The notes under the pieces are model-generated. The model saw only the letters and a list, made by a program, of their open reading frames with translations, was not told where the DNA came from and did no database searches. A DNA stretch of 43,574 nt. It comes from JAGOEX01 sp964630905 (lineage in GTDB: Bacteria > UBP6 > UBA1177). A program made the position numbers and the translations under genes. The stretch lies in contig CAZVWR010000025.1 of assembly GCA_964630905.1 (NCBI GenBank), forward strand, positions 1-43,574, written 5' to 3'. Shown one piece after another: positions 7,795 through 17,246 of the stretch. Each line of letters begins with the position of its first letter. Within the stretch, counting starts at the first letter, position 1.

Positions 7795-10700
7795 TTGAAA
7801 GATATTTTCAAAATCTTTGAGAAACCGAAAAGCAGTTTTGATTTCAAAGCTATTGAGGTGTCACTCGCTTCACCTGAAAAGATACTTGAATGGTCATACG
7901 GCGAAGTAAAAAAACCGGAAACACTTAATCATAGAACATTCAAGCCCGAGAAAGACGGTCTTTTCTGTGCAAAAATATTCGGACCGGTAAATGACTACGA
8001 ATGTCTTTGCGGAAAGTACAAAAGAATGAAGTATAAAGGCATCGTGTGTGAAAAATGCGGTGTTGAAGTTATTGAATCCAAGGTCAGAAGAGACCGTATG
8101 GGACACATCAACCTTGCCACACCTGTTGCGCACATCTGGTATGTGAAAACCACACCTTTCTACATCAACACAGTCCTTGGAATGTCAAACTCCGCCCTCA
8201 GCAGTGTTATTTACTGTGAGGGTTATGTTGTTCTTGAATCACAGATCCCCGGAGTTTCAAGGGGCGATTATCTTGAAGAGGAACAGTACACTGAGCTCAT
8301 TGAGAAATATGGATATGACAAGATCCGTGCAGAAACAGGAGCGGCTCCTTTAAAAAAGCTTCTTGAAGATATTGATCTTCTTGCAGTACAGAAAGAACTG
8401 GAAGAAAAGATTAAGACATCAGGCGACAAAAGCCAGCAGGCGAAATATCAGAAAAGAATAAATGTTATAAATAAGTTCCTCAGATCTGGAGAAAGTCCTA
8501 ACAATATGATCCTGACAGTCCTTCCGGTTTTACCGCCTGATCTTAGACCGCTTGTGCCTCTTGATGGCGGAAGATTTGCAACCAGTGACCTCAACGATCT
8601 TTACAGAAGGGTTATAAACAGAAATAACAGACTCAAAAAACTTATGGACCTCGGTGCTCCTGATGTCATTATCAAAAACGAAAAAAGAATGCTTCAGGAA
8701 GCTGTGGATGCTCTTTTTGATAATACAAAAGTTCACAGACCCATACAGGGAACTAACGGAAGACCACTTAAATCTCTTAGTGATATGCTTAGAGGAAAAC
8801 AGGGTCGTTTCAGACAGAACCTTCTTGGAAAGCGGGTTGACTATTCAGGCCGTTCAGTTATTACGGTCGGACCAGAGCTGAAGCTCCACGAATGCGGTCT
8901 GCCTAAAGTAATGGCTCTGGAACTTTTCAAGCCGTTCATCTACAACAAACTGCATGAAAGAGGATATGTAAGCACGGTCAAAGCGGCAAAAACAATGGTT
9001 GAATCAGGGGAAGATATCGTATGGGAGATTCTCGAAGAAGTTGTTAAAGAGCACCCAGTTCTTCTCAACCGTGCTCCCACTCTTCACCGTCTGGGTATTC
9101 AGGGATTTGAGGCGGTTCTTGTAGATTCAAAAGCAATAAGGCTTCACCCCCTTGTCTGTGTTGCTTTCAATGCAGACTTTGACGGTGACCAAATGGCAGT
9201 CCATCTTCCTATAAGCATTGAAGCACAGCTTGAGAGCCGTGTTCTGATGATGTCTACAAACAATGTTCTTTCTCCGGCATCCGGAACTCCGGTAATAACA
9301 CCTTCTCAGGATATGGTTCTGGGTCTTTACTACCTTACAACGGCAAAACCGAAATCTAAAGGCGAAAACAAAGTGTTCTTCTCAGATGTTGAAGCTTTAA
9401 TGGCTAGAGATGCGGGAATAGTTGAATGGCAGTCTATGGTCAGGGTCAGAATTGACGGTAAAATATATGTTACAACCCCGGGAAGGCTTCTGATATGGAA
9501 GGTCGCACCGAAAGTCCTCGGGTTTGAAACCATAAATAAGCAGATGAAAAAAAGCGACTGGTCAAACATTCTTGACAGAAGTTTCCGTGTAGCGGGAGGA
9601 AAGGCGACCGTAATTTTTGCAGACAAGATAAAAGATCTCGGTTTCCATTATTCTACAAAAGCGGCATACTCCATCTCTGTTGACGATATTAAGGTTCCAG
9701 AAGCGAAAAAAACCATCATTGCTGAAACAGAAAAAGAGGTCCGCGAGATAGAAGAACAGTATAACCTCGGTGTTGTAACTAAATCTGAAAGATATAACAA
9801 AATCGTGGATCTTTGGGATAAAGCAAATGAGAGAGTCACCAACAAAATGATGGACGAGCTGGTTGAGCAGACCATCAATCATCCTATCTGGGGCAAAGTG
9901 AAAATGCCTTCTGAAAATCCGATATATGTCATGGCCGACTCAAAGGCAAGAGGATCAAAAGATCAGATCAGACAGCTCGGCGGGATGAGAGGTCTTATGG
10001 CTAAACCGAGCGGCGAGATTATAGAAACCCCGATTCTTGCGAACTTCAGAGAAGGTCTTGATTCCCTTGATTATTTCAATTCTACACACGGTGCAAGAAA
10101 AGGTTCAGCCGACACGGCTCTTAAAACGGCTAATTCTGGATATCTTACCAGAAGACTTGTAGATGTTGCCCAGGATGTAGTTGTTGTGGAAGAAGATTGC
10201 GGAACGAACACCGGTATATGGGCTGAAGCTCTTATGAACGATTCCGGAGAGGTTATATCACCTCTAAGGGAAAGAATTCTCGGCAGAGTTTCTCTTGATG
10301 ATATAGAAGACCCTGACACAGGTGAAATAATACTTGAAGCAAATGAACTTATTGATGAAGCTGCTGCTGATAGAATAGTTGACCTTGGTATTGATTCAAT
10401 CATGATAAGAACTGTTCTTTCATGCAGAAGTAAGTACGGAGTTTGTGCGAAATGTTACGGAAGAGACCTTGCGAGAGGACATCTTATAAATGTAGGAGAA
10501 GCTATTGGAATCATAGCGGCACAATCGATCGGTGAGCCCGGAACTCAGCTTACAATGAGAACCTTCCATGTCGGCGGTGTTGCATCAAGAACGATAGAAA
10601 AATCCAGTCATGAAGCGAAAAGAGCCGGCAAAATAATCTGGAAAGACATAAAAACACTTGAGAAGCTTGACGGAACTTTTGTTGCAATGAACAGAAATGG

Positions 10701-11952
10701 AAAACTTCTGATTGTTGATGATAAAGGTAGAGAAAGAGAAAGGTATCCTGTCGCATACGGAACAAATCTCCGTGTTGTCAACGGAGCAAAGGTTAATCCC
10801 GGTGACATACTCGCAGATTGGGATCCTTATAATACTCCTATTATTGCTGAGACCGACGGTGTAATTGCATATGAAGACATTGAAAACGGTGTAACCATGA
10901 AAGAAGAGGTTGAGGCTCAGACCGGTAGATCAAAAGCTGTAGTCATTATGACAAGAGATGCCAAAATGTCTCCGAAACTCCTTATCACCGAAGAAGGCAA
11001 GAAAGGAAGAAAGAAGGCAAAGACCATCGCAAGAGGTGAAGCAATATACCATCTTCCGGCAAACGCATACATAGAAGTTGCAAACGGAGATATCGTTGCA
11101 ACCGGTGATGTTCTTGCAAAAGTTCCAAGAGCGGCAAGAAAGACTAAAGACATCACAGGCGGTCTTCCAAGGGTCAGCGACCTTTTCGAGGCGAGAAAAA
11201 CCAAAATTCCCGCAAAGGTTTCTGAAATATCAGGTTATGTTTCAGTGCAGTCGGAAGGCAAGGGAGCAAGAAGTAAGCGGATAATTACAATAACTCCTGA
11301 ATTCGGCGAAACGACACCACCGATCCCGGTACCCAAGGAAAGACACATAAATGTCCATGATGGTGACTATGTGGAAGCAGGTGAGCCACTTATTGATGGA
11401 TCTGTAGATCCACATGACATTCTCCGCATCAAGGGAGAAATTGAAGTTGCAAAATTCCTTGTTCAGGAAGTTCAGAGAGTTTACAAACTTCAGGGTGTTC
11501 CTATAAACGACAAACACATTGAGGTCATTGTCAAACAGATGCTTAAGAAAAGAAAGATTGTCGAATCAGGCGACACTACTTTCATGAAAGGCGAGTTCAT
11601 TGAAAAGGAAAAACTTGAATCTGTGAACGAAGCTATTGAAAAGAAGGGATTAAAACCTGCAACATGGGAAACAATTCTTCTTGGAATAACTAAAGCATCT
11701 CTTAATACAGAAAGTTTCTTCTCAGCAGCAAGTTTCCAGGAAACCACAAAAGTTCTTACCAACGCAAGTATCGAGAAAAAGAAAGATGTTCTCCGTGGAA
11801 TAAAAGAGAATATAATAATTGGAAAAATGATACCTGCCGGAACAGGGTTCCCGAAATATCATGATTCAAATTATGAAATAAGTTTCCCGGAAAATGAAAA
11901 GATGGAAGAAGAAAGTCATGAAACTGACCCGGAAGAGACAAAACCCGAATAA
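7795..11952 (+). CDS. rpoC: DNA-directed RNA polymerase subunit beta'
   Basis: The catalytic beta' subunit. I start it at TTG 7795 because AGGAGG at 7784-7789 lies 5 nt upstream and the protein then begins MKDIFKIF; it is 1385 residues. The first zinc site is C70, C72, C85 and C88, spaced as in E. coli. The active-site motif NADFDGD is at 459-465. A second zinc cluster contains CRSKYGVCAKC. TMRTFHVGG (920-928) and GGLPRVSDLFEAR (about 1122-1134) are separated by about 190 residues, which is the SI3-type insertion in the trigger loop found in many Gram-negatives. It begins 10 nt after rpoB. No clear terminator follows. Confidence 0.98.
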   Translation: MKDIFKIFEKPKSSFDFKAIEVSLASPEKILEWSYGEVKKPETLNHRTFKPEKDGLFCAKIFGPVNDYECLCGKYKRMKYKGIVCEKCGVEVIESKVRRDRMGHINLATPVAHIWYVKTTPFYINTVLGMSNSALSSVIYCEGYVVLESQIPGVSRGDYLEEEQYTELIEKYGYDKIRAETGAAPLKKLLEDIDLLAVQKELEEKIKTSGDKSQQAKYQKRINVINKFLRSGESPNNMILTVLPVLPPDLRPLVPLDGGRFATSDLNDLYRRVINRNNRLKKLMDLGAPDVIIKNEKRMLQEAVDALFDNTKVHRPIQGTNGRPLKSLSDMLRGKQGRFRQNLLGKRVDYSGRSVITVGPELKLHECGLPKVMALELFKPFIYNKLHERGYVSTVKAAKTMVESGEDIVWEILEEVVKEHPVLLNRAPTLHRLGIQGFEAVLVDSKAIRLHPLVCVAFNADFDGDQMAVHLPISIEAQLESRVLMMSTNNVLSPASGTPVITPSQDMVLGLYYLTTAKPKSKGENKVFFSDVEALMARDAGIVEWQSMVRVRIDGKIYVTTPGRLLIWKVAPKVLGFETINKQMKKSDWSNILDRSFRVAGGKATVIFADKIKDLGFHYSTKAAYSISVDDIKVPEAKKTIIAETEKEVREIEEQYNLGVVTKSERYNKIVDLWDKANERVTNKMMDELVEQTINHPIWGKVKMPSENPIYVMADSKARGSKDQIRQLGGMRGLMAKPSGEIIETPILANFREGLDSLDYFNSTHGARKGSADTALKTANSGYLTRRLVDVAQDVVVVEEDCGTNTGIWAEALMNDSGEVISPLRERILGRVSLDDIEDPDTGEIILEANELIDEAAADRIVDLGIDSIMIRTVLSCRSKYGVCAKCYGRDLARGHLINVGEAIGIIAAQSIGEPGTQLTMRTFHVGGVASRTIEKSSHEAKRAGKIIWKDIKTLEKLDGTFVAMNRNGKLLIVDDKGRERERYPVAYGTNLRVVNGAKVNPGDILADWDPYNTPIIAETDGVIAYEDIENGVTMKEEVEAQTGRSKAVVIMTRDAKMSPKLLITEEGKKGRKKAKTIARGEAIYHLPANAYIEVANGDIVATGDVLAKVPRAARKTKDITGGLPRVSDLFEARKTKIPAKVSEISGYVSVQSEGKGARSKRIITITPEFGETTPPIPVPKERHINVHDGDYVEAGEPLIDGSVDPHDILRIKGEIEVAKFLVQEVQRVYKLQGVPINDKHIEVIVKQMLKKRKIVESGDTTFMKGEFIEKEKLESVNEAIEKKGLKPATWETILLGITKASLNTESFFSAASFQETTKVLTNASIEKKKDVLRGIKENIIIGKMIPAGTGFPKYHDSNYEISFPENEKMEEESHETDPEETKPE

Positions 11953-12001
11953 ATTCTTTATCAAATAACCCATTCTGTTACAAAAAGCACACATCAATAA
12001 A

Positions 12002-12030
12002 TTGACAAATTTTTTTTTATGAACTACAAT
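12002..12030 (+). promoter_or_regulatory. Promoter of the receiver-domain gene
   Basis: TTGACA (12002-12007), a 17-nt spacer and TACAAT (12025-12030) form a near-consensus vegetative promoter. The start codon at 12068 gives a leader of about 30 nt. It shows that the receiver gene need not be read through from rpoC. Confidence 0.75.
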
Positions 12031-12067
12031 TTATTAATGATATTGATTGTTTCCAGGGAGGTGGCAA

Positions 12068-12433
12068 GTGACAAAGAAAGCAAAGATCTTAATTGTTGAC
12101 GATGACCTTGAGCTGCTTTCGACAATGTCGAGATATCTTGAGCTGAAAGGCCTTGAGGTTTTTGGGAAAACGACTGGTGAAGAAGCTCAGGAGCTTATGT
12201 CAAAAGAGAAATTTGATCTTATCATACTTGACATTGTGCTGCCCGGTATTAACGGCATAGAGATTCTCAAATCAATAAAAAAGAAAAACCCTGAACAGAA
12301 AGTAATCGTCATGACAGCAATGCTTTCAATCGAAAACACAATCGCAGCTTTAAGGGAAGGGGCTGTGGAATATCTGCTGAAACCTTTTTCAAGTATGGAA
12401 TATATCTGGACTGTTATTGAGGACTATCTTTGA
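12068..12433 (+). CDS. Single-domain response regulator (receiver only)
   Basis: A 121-residue CheY-like receiver with no output domain. Acidic residues D11-D13, the phospho-acceptor D55 (in FDLIILDIVLPG), T83 (VMTAM) and K105 (LLKPF) are all in place, so it should be phosphorylated normally. The GTG at 12068 is chosen because GGAGGT (12057-12062) lies 5 nt upstream. It has its own promoter. No histidine kinase is encoded nearby, so its partner is unknown. Such proteins pass phosphoryl groups in relays or bind target proteins directly. Its last 20 nt overlap the 3' end of plsX on the other strand. Confidence 0.85.
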   Translation: MTKKAKILIVDDDLELLSTMSRYLELKGLEVFGKTTGEEAQELMSKEKFDLIILDIVLPGINGIEILKSIKKKNPEQKVIVMTAMLSIENTIAALREGAVEYLLKPFSSMEYIWTVIEDYL

Positions 12434-13445
12434 GACGGTCAAGGTTCTTAATATGAATTGTTCTCTCCTTAAATTTTCTTAAAAAATCCCTTTCAACACA
12501 TTTATGAAGTCGCAATATTGCGTTTTTAAAGGCTTTCTTATCGCTTCTTCCGTGTCCGATCCCGATAAGATGATTCATTCCAAGAAGGAGTGCAGCACCA
12601 TACAGATTATATTGGAACTGATTAAAAACTTCCCCGAATATCTTGTTAAAAATAAAAGTTCTTGTCCTTTTGAATTGGGGAGGAGCGATTCTTGACTTGA
12701 TCAACTTGCTTATTGTTTCATTAAGGCCTTCAACTGTTTTCAGGGTTACATTTCCGGTAAAAGCGTCAGTTACCACAACATCGGTGTCAGGTTTTACAAA
12801 CAGTCTGTTCCCTTCAATGAAACCTGCAAAATTAAGCGACGATCTTTTTAACATTTCAGCCGCTTCCAATATTGTTTTGGTTCCCTTTGTATCTTCCTCT
12901 CCTACATTAAGAATGGAGATCCTAGAATCCTCAAGACCTGTTATGCAGAATCTGTAAGCTTCGCCAAGAACGCCGAAATCATACATATTCTCCGCTTTCG
13001 GTTCAAGAGTCGCACCAAGATCAAGGATTATCAGTTTTTTTGAATCGACCGAAGGATAAACCGTTGCAAGAGCCGGTCTTGAAACCTGTTCGATTACGCC
13101 GCTTTTGAAGTAACTGACTGCGACAATGGCTCCGGTGTTGCCAGCAGAAAAGAACGCATCGCCCCTGCCACTTACAAGAAGATCTATCCCTTTATGTATG
13201 GATGAATCAATTTTTTCTCTGTAGGCTTTTGCGGGAGAATCGTCCATTTTTATTTCACTTTCAGCATTTACAACTGTTAGATTTTCAGGGATCTTTCCGT
13301 CAATGTTGTCAAGGATATCGTTTTTAGAACCTACAAGTATGAGTTTAATATCAGGATTTTCCGTACAGATTTCAAGAGCCGACTGAACCGGAACATCAAG
13401 GGGGCTATCCCCCCCCATGGCATCAACAATTATAGTTGATGACAT
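12414..13445 (-). CDS. plsX: Phosphate acyltransferase PlsX
   Basis: PlsX converts acyl-ACP to acyl-phosphate for phospholipid synthesis at the membrane. The 343-residue protein opens with the signature MSSTIIVDAMGGDSP and has the family segments SGRGDAFFSAGNTGA and the later DVVVTDAFTGNVTLK. It lies 8 nt after rpmF in the widespread yceD-rpmF-plsX operon. The fabH gene that often follows is missing; instead the gene runs into the opposing receiver gene with a 20-nt 3' overlap. Confidence 0.96.
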   Translation of the reverse strand: MSSTIIVDAMGGDSPLDVPVQSALEICTENPDIKLILVGSKNDILDNIDGKIPENLTVVNAESEIKMDDSPAKAYREKIDSSIHKGIDLLVSGRGDAFFSAGNTGAIVAVSYFKSGVIEQVSRPALATVYPSVDSKKLIILDLGATLEPKAENMYDFGVLGEAYRFCITGLEDSRISILNVGEEDTKGTKTILEAAEMLKRSSLNFAGFIEGNRLFVKPDTDVVVTDAFTGNVTLKTVEGLNETISKLIKSRIAPPQFKRTRTFIFNKIFGEVFNQFQYNLYGAALLLGMNHLIGIGHGRSDKKAFKNAILRLHKCVERDFLRKFKERTIHIKNLDRLKDSPQ

Positions 13446-13453
13446 TTATATTC

Positions 13454-13639
13454 TTACTGCTCTTCTACGGATATGAACTCTTTGCCTTTGTAATTGCCGC
13501 AATTGGGGCATATACGATGAGGCATCATTGTTCCACCGCATTTCGGGCAGGCTATTGTTGCCACAGGATCAGATTTAAGATGTCCGCCTCTTCTTTTTCT
13601 TGTACGGGCTTTGCAATGTTTTCTTTTTGGAACAGCCAT
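13454..13639 (-). CDS. rpmF: 50S ribosomal protein L32
   Basis: A 61-residue large-subunit protein beginning MAVPKRKHCKARTRKRRGGH. It has a complete zinc ribbon, CPKC at 31-34 and CPNC at 44-47, so it is the zinc-binding form. It lies between yceD (28 nt) and plsX (8 nt). This linkage of a ribosomal protein to lipid synthesis is old and widespread. Confidence 0.97.
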   Translation of the reverse strand: MAVPKRKHCKARTRKRRGGHLKSDPVATIACPKCGGTMMPHRICPNCGNYKGKEFISVEEQ

Positions 13640-13667
13640 TTAATCCTCCACAAATATGAAAAGTCCT

Positions 13668-14105
13668 TTATTCACCGCCTGAACACTTGCAGTCTTCGTC
13701 ATTGAGGTTTGTTCCGCAGACAGAACACAGCCCCTTACATTCGTCACTGCAAAGTATTTTATCCGGCATATTCATAACAAGTATTTCTCTAATAAATTCA
13801 TCGAGTTCTACGCTGTCGCCACTGTAGTGATAGTCAACTTCGTTCCCTGCACTACGGGGAAAAACATAATATGACTCATCAATGTCAGATGACATTTCTA
13901 TTTCAACGGCACAGCGGTCGCAAACTGTTTCTACGTCATAACTTCCTGTAAATCTTAAACAAATTGTTTCGCCTGCCCGGTAAAAATCCAAATTCATATC
14001 AATTCCTGTAACCTTTGTGCCATCTCCGAGTTCTCCCCCTTCAGTCACAAATTCGACCTTTCTTGAATTCACCGAATCTGTTATTTCGCTCAGGAACAAT
14101 TTCAT
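13668..14105 (-). CDS. yceD: YceD/DUF177 family protein
   Basis: Members of this family sit upstream of rpmF and have been linked to 23S rRNA maturation. I use the ATG at 14105 (145 residues, MKLFLSEIT); the longer reading frame upstream would add a hydrophobic stretch foreign to the family and would cover the promoter. The central CDRC (62-65) and a Cys-rich end (C119, C123, C127, C130, C139, C141; pattern CKGLCSVCGTNLN) suggest bound metal, as in other members. It is the first gene of the yceD-rpmF-plsX operon. Confidence 0.85.
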   Translation of the reverse strand: MKLFLSEITDSVNSRKVEFVTEGGELGDGTKVTGIDMNLDFYRAGETICLRFTGSYDVETVCDRCAVEIEMSSDIDESYYVFPRSAGNEVDYHYSGDSVELDEFIREILVMNMPDKILCSDECKGLCSVCGTNLNDEDCKCSGGE

Positions 14106-14137
14106 CACCGCAAATCCGTCAAAAAAACAACACGAGA

Positions 14138-14165
14138 AATATACACTCAAAAGCCGTATTGTCAA
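14138..14165 (-). promoter_or_regulatory. Promoter of yceD-rpmF-plsX
   Basis: On the minus strand TTGACA (14165-14160), a 16-nt spacer and TATATT (14143-14138) lie about 33 nt before the yceD start. This supports the short yceD start, since the promoter lies inside the longer reading frame. Confidence 0.7.
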
Positions 14166-14202
14166 GATAATATAAAGGAATAAAAGAAGATTAAAAGTAA
14201 AA

Positions 14203-14230
14203 TTGATTGTATCGCTGTAATGAATATTAT
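14203..14230 (+). promoter_or_regulatory. Promoter of the map operon
   Basis: TTGATT (14203-14208), a 16-nt spacer and TATTAT (14225-14230) precede the map start at 14269 by about 40 nt. It is divergent from the yceD promoter in the same 163-nt gap. Confidence 0.55.
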
Positions 14231-14268
14231 TACCGAAGCTGACAATAGTTTTTTGTACGGGAGTGAGC

Positions 14269-15018
14269 ATGACGGGCATCATAATAAAATCGCCTGAACA
14301 GATAGAAGGTATCCGTGAGGCAGGGAAAATACTTTCGGAACTTTATCTGGAACTTAAGAATTATATCAAACCGGGTGTTTCAACTTTGCAGATCGACAGC
14401 TTTGCCGATAGATTCATAAAAAAAAGCGGCGGTTACCCGACATTTAAAACAGTTGCCGGATACCGTCATGCAACATGTATCGCAATAAACAATGAAGTTG
14501 TGCATGGAATTCCGAAAAAAACGAAGATCGTTCAAAGAGGAGACCTTGTCTCGGTTGATTGCGGCGTGACGCTTAATAAATTTATCGGTGACAGTACGGT
14601 TTCCTTTCTTATGCCGGGAGCAAGCGATGCTGCAAAAAAACTGTTTGATGTCACAAAAAAATGTCTCGATATCGGAATTCAGGAATGTTTTCCAGGGAAA
14701 AGGGTCGGAGATATCGGGGCGGCAATTCAGGAATATGCCGAAAATAACGGTTTTTCAGTTGTAACCGAATATGTCGGGCACGGAACCGGAGTCCATCTTC
14801 ACGAAGAACCGTCAATACCCCACTTCGGCACAAGGAATACCGGCACTCTTCTTCAGGAGGGAATGGTCCTTGCAATCGAGCCTATGATAAATGAAGGAAC
14901 TTACAAGACACGGACATTAAGCGACGGATGGACTGTCGTGACACTCGATGGAAAGCTGAGCTGTCAGTTTGAACATACGGTTGCAATTACAAAGAACGGA
15001 CCCTTGGTTTTAACATAA
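14269..15018 (+). CDS. map: Methionine aminopeptidase, type I
   Basis: This enzyme removes the initiator methionine from nascent proteins in the cytoplasm. The protein is 249 residues from ATG 14269, with GGGAG 5 nt upstream; an in-frame GTG at 14263 overlaps the ribosome-binding site and is less likely. The two-metal site is complete: D97, D108, H171 (in GHGTG), E204 (AIEPM) and E235 (FEHTV). The substrate-binding H79 is also present. It leads a probable four-gene operon running to 18041, with gaps of 22, 30 and 40 nt. Confidence 0.97.
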   Translation: MTGIIIKSPEQIEGIREAGKILSELYLELKNYIKPGVSTLQIDSFADRFIKKSGGYPTFKTVAGYRHATCIAINNEVVHGIPKKTKIVQRGDLVSVDCGVTLNKFIGDSTVSFLMPGASDAAKKLFDVTKKCLDIGIQECFPGKRVGDIGAAIQEYAENNGFSVVTEYVGHGTGVHLHEEPSIPHFGTRNTGTLLQEGMVLAIEPMINEGTYKTRTLSDGWTVVTLDGKLSCQFEHTVAITKNGPLVLT

Positions 15019-15040
15019 ATTCATTTGAAGGAGAAGCAAG

Positions 15041-15334
15041 ATGGTCAAGCATATCATATACATATTTATAATAATCCTTCTTCTTGCCAATTTCTGCTGG
15101 GAAAAGAAACCTCTTTGGAAACATTTTCTTCCTGCTGCGGAAAATGCGATGGAAAATGTAGTTGAAGGAACTGAAAAATCACTGAAAGAAGGGAAAGAGA
15201 TCATAAAGGAAGGGACTGAAAAGATCAAAGAAACCATTAAAGATGCTCCAAAAGCAGAAATATCTGAAGAAGATCGAGAAAGACTCAACGAAATAATCAA
15301 AAAAAGTTCTGATAAGGAAAAAAAGAAGAAATAA
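15041..15334 (+). CDS. Small membrane-anchored, charged helical protein (unknown)
   Basis: I do not recognise this 97-residue protein. It has one N-terminal hydrophobic segment (about 4-20, IIYIFIIILLLANF). The rest is an acidic/basic, probably helical tail rich in Lys and Glu with repeats of the EGTEKxxxEGKE type, ending in KKKK. Cys19 follows the hydrophobic part, but Phe at -1 does not fit a lipobox. A good AAGGAG site supports the start. The layout suggests a membrane anchor with a coiled-coil tail. It lies between map and the DUF4153-like gene. Confidence 0.7.
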   Translation: MVKHIIYIFIIILLLANFCWEKKPLWKHFLPAAENAMENVVEGTEKSLKEGKEIIKEGTEKIKETIKDAPKAEISEEDRERLNEIIKKSSDKEKKKK

Positions 15335-15364
15335 TCAAGTTCCGTAATTTAAAACGGAGGCAAA

Positions 15365-17206
15365 ATGAAGATCGTGAAGTATTTTTTTCAGGACATTCCT
15401 GAAAAAGGGGAAAAAGCATTTAAACGGTTCTATCTTCCGTTGACGGTTTCTATTGCCGCTTCAGTTTTTTCAATTTTTCTAATTTACAAAGATAAATTCC
15501 TTACAGGGCGGGTTTATCAGATCGAGAACATGATACTTGTTCTTTTTCTTGGCGTTCCTGTTCTTGTGACGATATTTCTTGTGGCCGAATTTTTCAAACT
15601 TGATCAGAGATTCAAATGTATTTCAGGGCTTACAACCCTTGGAATCTTGATAGCATACTATTTTTCACTTCCTGATAATTTTCTTGTTGTCGACACCACA
15701 AGATTTGTTCTTCTTTCTGCCTTCTCGTTCCTTTCAATGTTCGCATTTCCGGTAATGATCAAAGCTGACCGGTATCTGACAAGAAAATTTGCCCTTTTTC
15801 TTTATCAGAGAATGGCGTTTGCGGCAATTGTGGCAATTTTAGTTTATGCGGGACTTTCTTTTGCCGTCTATGCCATTCAGATCCTTTTCATTCCGGACTG
15901 GCACGATTCTTTCCGGCTCACAAGTGCAATATTTGCGGCAAGTTCGGGAATAATTGCTCCGTGGGTTGTTATGTCAGGCATTCCTGAAATTGAAAAAATA
16001 TCTGAAGCTGAAGTTGTTGAAAAAGCGGCGGCGCTCATTTCAAAGTTCGTTTTCATTCCTGTCGTTCTTTTTTATCTTGTAATCCTTTATATTTATTTTG
16101 GGAAAGTGCTCTTTTTTGAAGAACTTCCAAAGGGGATGACAAGCTATCTGATCCTCTCTTTCTGTGGAGCAGGGAGCATAACTTATTCGATAATTCTTGA
16201 AGAATCGAAAAAAGCTCAAAAGGGAATAACTGTTTTTTTTGAAAAATGGTTCTACCGTACTGTTTTTCCTCTTCTTTTTCTTCTCTGGTATGCTATCTGG
16301 AAAAGGACTGACGATTACGGAATTACTGAAAAAAGATATATACTTATTGTTTTTTCGACTCTGTTAACGGTCTGGGCGGTATATTTTGTTCTATCAAGAT
16401 CAAAAAATGTGGTTGTAATCCCTTTGTTTACCGCCTTGACATCAATTTTTATTTCCTTCGGTCCCTGGGGTGTTTTTGAAACATCTTTCAGGAGTCAGAA
16501 AACGAGAATCATTGAAATCCTTGAAAAAAATCAACTGCTTGAAAATGGAAAGATTATTCCTGCAACAAAAGAGATCTCTTTTGAAGACAGAAAAAATCTG
16601 AGTTCAGCTTTTATTTATATTGAAAACAGATGGGGACTTAAGCGGCTTTCTGATATTATTCCTGAAAAAGCAGACATCAGCGGAACACCTCAAAGATTTT
16701 ATGCCCGTTACACCGGAGAAAGCTCAAGTTCTTTCAAACTTATGAAATGGATGAACATCAAATACGCCAGCGAATGGGAAACTGAAAAGAGTTCAGAGAG
16801 TTTTAATTTTTATTTGAACAACAGAGATGACTACACAATAACAGGCCCTTTTGATGCACTTATTTTTACAACTTGTCCGAAATATTCCAAGCATGAAAAA
16901 AAGGAAAAGGAATTTCAGAATTTCAGAACTGAATTTTCAAGTGATTGTAAAATACTGACTGTTTATGAAAAAGATGAAAAAAGATACGAAAAAGATCTCT
17001 CTGAGGTTATTGAAATGCTTGCAAAAAATTTAGATAAAACAGATGGTTACAATATGACAGTTGATCAGATTACTTTTTCAGAAAGTTCTGATCCGGTTAA
17101 TGTCCATATTGTTTTCACTCAGGCATACGGCACTTTTAACAGTTCCGGAAAAGTTGAAAAAATAAACAATCTGGCACTATATATTTATTATCAGTTGAAA
17201 AAATAG
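15365..17206 (+). CDS. DUF4153-like integral membrane protein
   Basis: A 613-residue protein. The first 370 or so residues form about ten hydrophobic segments with short loops. The remainder is soluble and contains FEDRKNLSSAFIYIENRWGL and a Lys/Glu-rich stretch. The N-terminal pattern (FKRFYLPLTVSIAAS...) and overall layout resemble the DUF4153 family of membrane proteins, whose function is unknown. GGAGG before the ATG supports the start. It probably shares an operon with map and the following sulfurtransferase. Confidence 0.65.
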   Translation: MKIVKYFFQDIPEKGEKAFKRFYLPLTVSIAASVFSIFLIYKDKFLTGRVYQIENMILVLFLGVPVLVTIFLVAEFFKLDQRFKCISGLTTLGILIAYYFSLPDNFLVVDTTRFVLLSAFSFLSMFAFPVMIKADRYLTRKFALFLYQRMAFAAIVAILVYAGLSFAVYAIQILFIPDWHDSFRLTSAIFAASSGIIAPWVVMSGIPEIEKISEAEVVEKAAALISKFVFIPVVLFYLVILYIYFGKVLFFEELPKGMTSYLILSFCGAGSITYSIILEESKKAQKGITVFFEKWFYRTVFPLLFLLWYAIWKRTDDYGITEKRYILIVFSTLLTVWAVYFVLSRSKNVVVIPLFTALTSIFISFGPWGVFETSFRSQKTRIIEILEKNQLLENGKIIPATKEISFEDRKNLSSAFIYIENRWGLKRLSDIIPEKADISGTPQRFYARYTGESSSSFKLMKWMNIKYASEWETEKSSESFNFYLNNRDDYTITGPFDALIFTTCPKYSKHEKKEKEFQNFRTEFSSDCKILTVYEKDEKRYEKDLSEVIEMLAKNLDKTDGYNMTVDQITFSESSDPVNVHIVFTQAYGTFNSSGKVEKINNLALYIYYQLKK

Positions 17207-17246
17207 GTGAACATTAAACTTCAGCATTGTTTTTCGTGAGGGCAGT

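Noticed and set aside
12504..12957. Plus-strand frames opposite plsX
   Set aside because: They are shadows of plsX with no start signals of their own.
13436..13705. Plus-strand frame across rpmF
   Set aside because: It spans the opposite strand of rpmF and two intergenic gaps; the real gene has a full zinc ribbon.
14106..14282. N-terminal extension of yceD with a membrane-like segment
   Set aside because: It reads through the predicted yceD and map promoters and adds residues not found in the family.
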